Positions 16,576-20,178 of a stretch of DNA of 20,178 bases are shown here, piece by piece. The translations under genes and the position numbers were made by a program. Each line of letters opens with the position of its first letter. Position 1 is the first letter of the stretch. The stretch lies in the NCBI GenBank assembly GCA_049610565.1, contig JBMYZR010000043.1:1-20178 (forward strand), read 5' to 3'. This DNA is from UBA8752 sp049610565. GTDB taxonomy: Bacteria; Bacteroidota; Bacteroidia; Flavobacteriales_D; Sanyastnellaceae. The notes under the pieces are model-generated. The model ran no database searches and was not told the origin of the DNA. It saw only the letters and a list, made by a program, of their open reading frames with translations.

Positions 16576-16623
16576 GGCGGGATCCGCCCCGAACCTCGAG
16601 TGGGGGAGCGGTGTTGTTCCGGC

Positions 16624-16797
16624 ATGTTCGGAATGTTCAAGAAGGACCCCGCCGAGAAGCTCCGGAAGGAGCACGCCCGGCTGTTGTCCGAAGCGCACCG
16701 TCTCAGCACGGTGGACCGCGCCCGCAGCGATGAAATGACCGCCAAGGCGGCCGAGGTGGAGGCGAAGTTGTTGGCCCTGCAAGACGGCGCGTCATGA
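16624..16797 (+). CDS. Lacal_2735-type small protein (DUF6435-like)
   Basis: This 57-residue protein begins MFGMFKKDPAEKLRKEH, followed by HRLSTVDRARSDEMTAKAAEVEAKLLAL. It matches what I recall of the Lacal_2735 family: a MFG(L/M)FKK start, a conserved LSxxxRxxSD block and a helical, charged remainder that probably forms a short helical hairpin. The family has no known function. The ATG at 16624 is chosen because it gives the family N-terminus, and the earlier in-frame ATG lies in a terminator. Its TGA overlaps the ATG of the SDR gene by four bases, so it is the first gene of a coupled cluster that includes a photolyase. Confidence 0.82.
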   Translation: MFGMFKKDPAEKLRKEHARLLSEAHRLSTVDRARSDEMTAKAAEVEAKLLALQDGAS

Positions 16798-17501
16798 GGA
16801 CGGTGGCGATCATCGGGGACAGCAAGGGCATTGGGCTCGCCCTGCGTCAGCGTTTGCTCCAGCGGGGAGACCAGGTCATCGGCGTGAGCCGCACAGGCGC
16901 TCCGGCCGAAGGCAACTATACGGGGCTGGTCTTCGACGCCGTGGCCCACCCTTGTGATTTGACGTCCTTCACGGACCGGTTGGATGGCCTCGTCTACTGC
17001 CCGGGGACCATCAACCTCAAACCGGTTCGGGGTGTCAAGCCCGAGGTCGTTCTCGAGGACTTCAAGGTCAATGCCATGGGCTTGCTGCAGACCGTTCAGG
17101 CCAACCTCAAGCTGCTCAAGGCGGCGGCGCAGGATCCTGCCGGGGGCAAGCCGTCCATCGTCGGCTTCAGCACGGTGGCCGTGCAGACGGGCATGGGGTT
17201 CCATGCGTCGATCGCCATGGCCAAGGGCGCGCTGGAAGGGCTGGTGCGGACCATGGCCTGCGAATTCGCTCCGGACATCCGGGCCAATGCCATTGCACCC
17301 TCCTTGACGGACACGCCACTCGCCGCGTCCCTGCTCTCGTCCGATGCCAAGCGCGAAGCCAGCGCGGACCGGCATCCGCTCAAGCGCGTGGCCAGTGCCG
17401 ACGATGTGGCCGCCATGGCCGCGTTCCTCCTGTCGCCGGACGCCGAGGCCATCACCGGTCAGGTCCTCCAGGTGGACAATGGCATGAGCGCTGTCCGATG
17501 A
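16794..17501 (+). CDS. Short-chain dehydrogenase-like protein lacking the canonical Ser and Tyr
   Basis: The 235-residue protein has the SDR Rossmann fold. The nucleotide-binding turn GDSKGIG is at 8-14, with VSRTG after beta-2, CPGT at the NAG position, and N93 in KVNAMG at the usual structural Asn. The C-terminal half has IRANAIAPSLTDTPLA and ITGQVLQVDNGMS. At the active site, alignment with FabG-type enzymes (Ser and Tyr 13 residues apart) puts Thr127 at the Ser position, with Ser126 next to it. Ile140 sits in place of Tyr in the YxxxK motif, reading IAMAK, while Lys144 is kept. Ordinary SDR chemistry is therefore unlikely unless another residue substitutes. It overlaps its neighbours on both sides by four bases (ATGA). 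I recall related photolyase-linked SDRs in this phylum, but this is from memory. Confidence 0.87.
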   Translation: MRTVAIIGDSKGIGLALRQRLLQRGDQVIGVSRTGAPAEGNYTGLVFDAVAHPCDLTSFTDRLDGLVYCPGTINLKPVRGVKPEVVLEDFKVNAMGLLQTVQANLKLLKAAAQDPAGGKPSIVGFSTVAVQTGMGFHASIAMAKGALEGLVRTMACEFAPDIRANAIAPSLTDTPLAASLLSSDAKREASADRHPLKRVASADDVAAMAAFLLSPDAEAITGQVLQVDNGMSAVR

Positions 17502-18172
17502 GCCAGCGCACCACCTGGGACCGGGAGGGGCTGGCCGCCCTGCCGCAACGGTTCCGCGCCCGGCTCGTGAACTCGCTGAGCGGGTACAAGTCGGCCAATC
17601 TCGTGGGCACGGTGGATGCCGATGGACTGCCGGCCTGTTGCATCGTGTCCAGTGTGGTGCACCTCGGGTCCAATCCGGCCCTGCTCGGTGTGGTCTTCCG
17701 CCCGCCGGGGGACGATTCACACAACTACCACCACCTCGCAGACCGCGGGGTGTTCACGCTGAGCCATGTGACGGAGGCGATTCATGAGGCGGCCCACCAG
17801 ACGAGTGCCCGCTACGCAGCGGGTGTCTCCGAATTCGATGCGGTGGGGTTGACGCCACATTGGCACGGGGAAGGGGAGGCGCGGTTTCCCGCACCGGCAG
17901 TGGCCGAGTCCCCGGTGCGCATCGGATTGACGGTGGAGGAGAACCTGCTGCTGCCGAACCGCTGTCGCTTTGTCATCGGCGCCATCCAATGGGTGGACGT
18001 GGACGAAGCGTTGCTGTGTACCGATGGATTTCTGGATTTGGCGGAAGCCGGGACCATCGCCATCGGCGGGCTCGACGCCTACCACACGGCGGACCGGTTG
18101 GCCCGGTTGAGCTACGCCAAGCCCGATCGGCCCGTGGAGGCCAGGACGGATTTCCGGGACGGCTGGGATTGA
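17498..18172 (+). CDS. Flavin-reductase-like (split-barrel FMN-binding) protein
   Basis: The 224-residue protein resembles the flavin reductase-like domain family. The pattern is LVNSLSGYKSANLVGTVDADG (about 24-43), then CIVSSVVHLGSNPALLGVVFRPPG (48-71), a HNYHHLADRGVFTLSHV segment typical of the FMN-binding split barrel (75-91), and a C-terminal strand region GAIQWVDVD. Members bind FMN and some reduce free flavin with NAD(P)H; neither activity can be assigned from sequence alone. It starts in an ATGA overlap with the SDR gene and ends 10 bases before the photolyase. The context suggests it could supply or maintain reduced flavin for the photolyase, which is inference. Confidence 0.85.
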   Translation: MSQRTTWDREGLAALPQRFRARLVNSLSGYKSANLVGTVDADGLPACCIVSSVVHLGSNPALLGVVFRPPGDDSHNYHHLADRGVFTLSHVTEAIHEAAHQTSARYAAGVSEFDAVGLTPHWHGEGEARFPAPAVAESPVRIGLTVEENLLLPNRCRFVIGAIQWVDVDEALLCTDGFLDLAEAGTIAIGGLDAYHTADRLARLSYAKPDRPVEARTDFRDGWD

Positions 18173-18182
18173 CCCGAAGGCG

Positions 18183-19700
18183 ATGTCGGACCGCCCTGCA
18201 CTCCGCGTCATTTGGCTGAAGCGCGACTTGCGTCTTCGCGACCATGCACCGTTGGCGGAAGCCATGCGGCTGGGCGGTCCCCATCTGCTGCTGTACTGCT
18301 TTGAGCCGACGGACCTGGCGCACCCGACCACGTCCGGGCGCCATGTCGCCTTTGTCCAGCAGGGTCTGGCCGACATGGATCTGCAGCTGCAGGCCTGGAG
18401 CGCGGAGGGGTCGATTCGCCCCGGTGTGGTCACCACGCCCCTCCATGCCGAGGCCACGGAGGTCTTTCGCCACCTGATTCGCCGGTTTGACCTGCTGGGT
18501 GTGCACAGCTATCGCGAATCCGGCCTGCGCCACACCTACGACCGCGATCTCGCACTGGTCGACCTGTTCGCCGATGCCGGCGTGCGGTGGCACGAGCACC
18601 AACGGGACGGGGTCCACCGCGGGAAGCGGGACCGGACCGGCTGGCGGGAAGATTGGTTTGCCCACATGTCGGCGGCGCAGGACCATCCGGATTGGACCCG
18701 GTTCGATCCTGTGGAGGCTGAGCGGTTGGATTGGCCCGACGGGTGGCGGCGGTTGCCGGTTCCCGAGGAGGACCCCGCCCGCTTCCAACCGGGCGGTGAG
18801 CGCAAGGCGCACGCCTACCTCGAGACGTTCGTGACCGACCGGATCCGGCGCTACGCCCGGACCATCTCCAAGCCGGAGGGAAGCCGCGAGGGGTGCAGCC
18901 GGCTCAGTCCCTACCTCGCGTGGGGCAACCTCAGCATTCGCCAGGTCCACCAGCGTCAGGAGGTGGCGCGTCGGAAGGGGGGAGACGGGCCGCCTGGTCA
19001 GCGCCGCAACTTCTCCGCGTTCGACAGCCGGCTGCGTTGGCATTGTCACTTCATCCAGAAGTTCGAGATGGAGGACCGCATGGAATTTGACAATGTGAAC
19101 CGCGGCCACGATTTGCTCGACAAGCCGGTCGATCCGGAGAAGGTGGCCGCCTGGGCAGAGGGGCGCACGGGATTTCCCCTCGTCGATGCCTGCATGCGGA
19201 GCGTGACCGAGACGGGCTACCTGAACTTCCGGATGCGCGCCATGCTCGTGAGTTTTCTGACCCACCACCTGTGGCAACCGTGGCAGGCCGGGGCCGATCA
19301 CCTCGCCCGGCAATTCCTCGATTTCGAGCCGGGCATCCATTTTCCGCAGTTCCAGATGCAGGCGGGCGTGACTGGGATCAACACGGTCCGCATTTACAAT
19401 CCCGTCAAGCAGGCGGAGGACCACGACCCCAAGGGGGACTTCATCCGGAAGTGGGTGCCGGAGTTGGCGGGGCTGGATGCGCCCGCCGTCTTTGCGCCGT
19501 GGACCATGCCGCCGATCGAGGCGGAGCTGGCGGGTTACCGCTGGGGCGAGACGTACCCGGCGCCCATCGTTTCCTTGGAGCACGCTTCTCGGTACGCACG
19601 GGAAATCCTGTGGGCGCACCGCAAGCATCCTGAGGTGAGGAAGGAGGGGATGAGGATCCTTCGGCGCCATGTGGTGGCCGGTTCACGCCCGATGGATTGA
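18183..19700 (+). CDS. Cryptochrome/photolyase family flavoprotein
   Basis: The 505-residue protein has an N-terminal antenna Rossmann domain (RVIWLKRDLRLRDHAPL at 8-24, LYCFEP at 37-42) and a helical FAD domain. FAD-domain markers are SRLSPYLAWGNLSIRQV (239-255), LRWHCHFIQKFEME (284-297), TGFPLVDACMRSVTETGYLNFRMRAMLVSF (329-358) and IYNPVKQAEDHDPKGDFIRKWVPEL (404-428). Photolyases use blue light and reduced FAD to repair pyrimidine dimers; cryptochromes use the same fold for signalling. Aligned by eye to E. coli photolyase, the region FEPGIHFPQFQMQAG (381-395) has Phe390 at the proximal tryptophan W382 and His386 at N378. From memory this is typical of one Bacteroidota subfamily, so repair activity cannot be assumed or excluded. 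It follows the flavin-reductase-like gene by 10 bases. Confidence 0.9.
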   Translation: MSDRPALRVIWLKRDLRLRDHAPLAEAMRLGGPHLLLYCFEPTDLAHPTTSGRHVAFVQQGLADMDLQLQAWSAEGSIRPGVVTTPLHAEATEVFRHLIRRFDLLGVHSYRESGLRHTYDRDLALVDLFADAGVRWHEHQRDGVHRGKRDRTGWREDWFAHMSAAQDHPDWTRFDPVEAERLDWPDGWRRLPVPEEDPARFQPGGERKAHAYLETFVTDRIRRYARTISKPEGSREGCSRLSPYLAWGNLSIRQVHQRQEVARRKGGDGPPGQRRNFSAFDSRLRWHCHFIQKFEMEDRMEFDNVNRGHDLLDKPVDPEKVAAWAEGRTGFPLVDACMRSVTETGYLNFRMRAMLVSFLTHHLWQPWQAGADHLARQFLDFEPGIHFPQFQMQAGVTGINTVRIYNPVKQAEDHDPKGDFIRKWVPELAGLDAPAVFAPWTMPPIEAELAGYRWGETYPAPIVSLEHASRYAREILWAHRKHPEVRKEGMRILRRHVVAGSRPMD

Positions 19701-19733
19701 AATGCGGGTCCGGTGTCCGAAATTGCCCGCTCG

Positions 19734-20178
19734 ATGAAGGAGGAACGTCCCGTGTTGTTGAATGCCGATGGCCGCACCCTGCTCTACCACGAGGTGGTGG
19801 ACGAGGCGGGGTCCGATGCGCCTTGGCTAGTGTTCGTGCACGGCGCGGGGGGCAGCATCCGCACGTGGAAGTACCAGATCGAGGCGTTCCAGCCGCATTA
19901 CCGTTTGCTCCTCATCGACCTTCGGGACCACGGGTTCAGCAAGGACATCCTGCCGGAATTTCCGGAGTACGACTTCGACATCGTGTCGGAGGACATCCTC
20001 GCCGTGGTGGATCACCTCGGCATCGAGCGGGCGCACTTCGTGTCGCTCAGCATAGGCAGCGTGATCCTGCAGAAGATCGACATCGAGCGTCCGGACCTCA
20101 TTGACCGGATGGTCATGGCGGGGGCCATTTTCGACGGTTCCCGGCTGATGCACTGGTTCGTGCACAGCGGCAAGCTGC
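19734..20178 (+). CDS. Alpha/beta-fold hydrolase, N-terminal part (truncated by window edge)
   Basis: Visible are 148 residues of an alpha/beta hydrolase, open to the right edge. The oxyanion motif VFVHGAGGS is at 33-41, DLRDHGFSK (the DxRGxGxS-like loop) at 62-70, and the nucleophile elbow VSLSIGS at 103-109 with Ser106. The first Gly of the usual GxSxG is Ser here, a tolerated variant. The catalytic Asp and His lie beyond the window. The substrate is unknown. The ATG at 19734 is 33 bases after the photolyase stop; an in-frame GTG at 19713 would add seven residues and cannot be excluded. It may belong to the photolyase transcript, but the larger gap makes this less certain. Confidence 0.85.
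   Translation, partial: MKEERPVLLNADGRTLLYHEVVDEAGSDAPWLVFVHGAGGSIRTWKYQIEAFQPHYRLLLIDLRDHGFSKDILPEFPEYDFDIVSEDILAVVDHLGIERAHFVSLSIGSVILQKIDIERPDLIDRMVMAGAIFDGSRLMHWFVHSGKL

Noticed and set aside
16552..16623. 24-residue N-terminal extension of the Lacal_2735 protein
   Set aside because: The ATG lies in the loop of a rho-independent terminator, and the family N-terminus MFGMFKK starts at 16624.
17973..19670. 565-codon minus-strand frame opposite the photolyase
   Set aside because: It is an antisense shadow of a well-supported photolyase gene and has no domain signature.

Overview
The window comes from a GC-rich member of the Bacteroidota, most likely a marine or aquatic Flavobacteriales-like lineage; the exact family cannot be fixed by eye. 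The evidence is: secreted proteins with Cys/Asp-rich GCTD..ACNY..DDGSC modules, a carboxypeptidase-regulatory-domain TonB receptor, an adk-obgE pair, a fused alpha/beta 2-oxoacid dehydrogenase E1 of the 'WDDGYGISV' type, a Lacal_2735-type small protein, a short adenylate kinase, and -7-like boxes resembling the Bacteroidota TAnnTTTG motif. Coding density is high and no gene-free stretch exceeds 300 bases. No tRNA, rRNA, insertion sequence, CRISPR array or prophage gene was seen.

Layout. 1-1145 (minus) is the N-terminal part of a secreted repeat protein that runs off the left edge. 1306-5626 (plus) is a tight housekeeping run: adk, obgE, fused E1 dehydrogenase and a small S4 RNA-binding protein. 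5698-8562 is an outer-membrane TonB-dependent receptor without a SusD partner. 8685-12641 is a 1318-residue secreted protein with two tandem alpha/beta-hydrolase-like domains, Cys-rich modules, a starch-binding-like E-set domain and a dockerin-like tail, closed by a strong terminator. 12883-13281 is a DoxX membrane protein converging on valS (13294-15948, minus). 16072-16515 is a secreted DUF1573 protein with its own terminator. 16624 to the right edge is a compact plus-strand cluster: Lacal_2735 small protein, SDR-like protein, flavin-reductase-like protein, cryptochrome/photolyase and a truncated alpha/beta hydrolase. The first three overlap by ATGA junctions.

Most notable points. (1) Both hydrolase domains of the 8685-12641 protein carry GEGTGG where an active serine esterase has G-x-S-x-G-G, and HTGNF where HGGGF is usual, so this looks like a secreted duplicated pseudo-esterase or an enzyme with other chemistry. 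(2) The SDR beside the photolyase has lost both the catalytic Ser and the Tyr of YxxxK, yet is translationally coupled to a flavin-reductase-like gene and followed by a photolyase. This suggests a light- or flavin-linked accessory module. (3) Some -7-like boxes sit so close to the start codon (adk, doxX) that leaderless mRNAs are plausible. None of this proves a new system. The two protein-level observations are the best leads.
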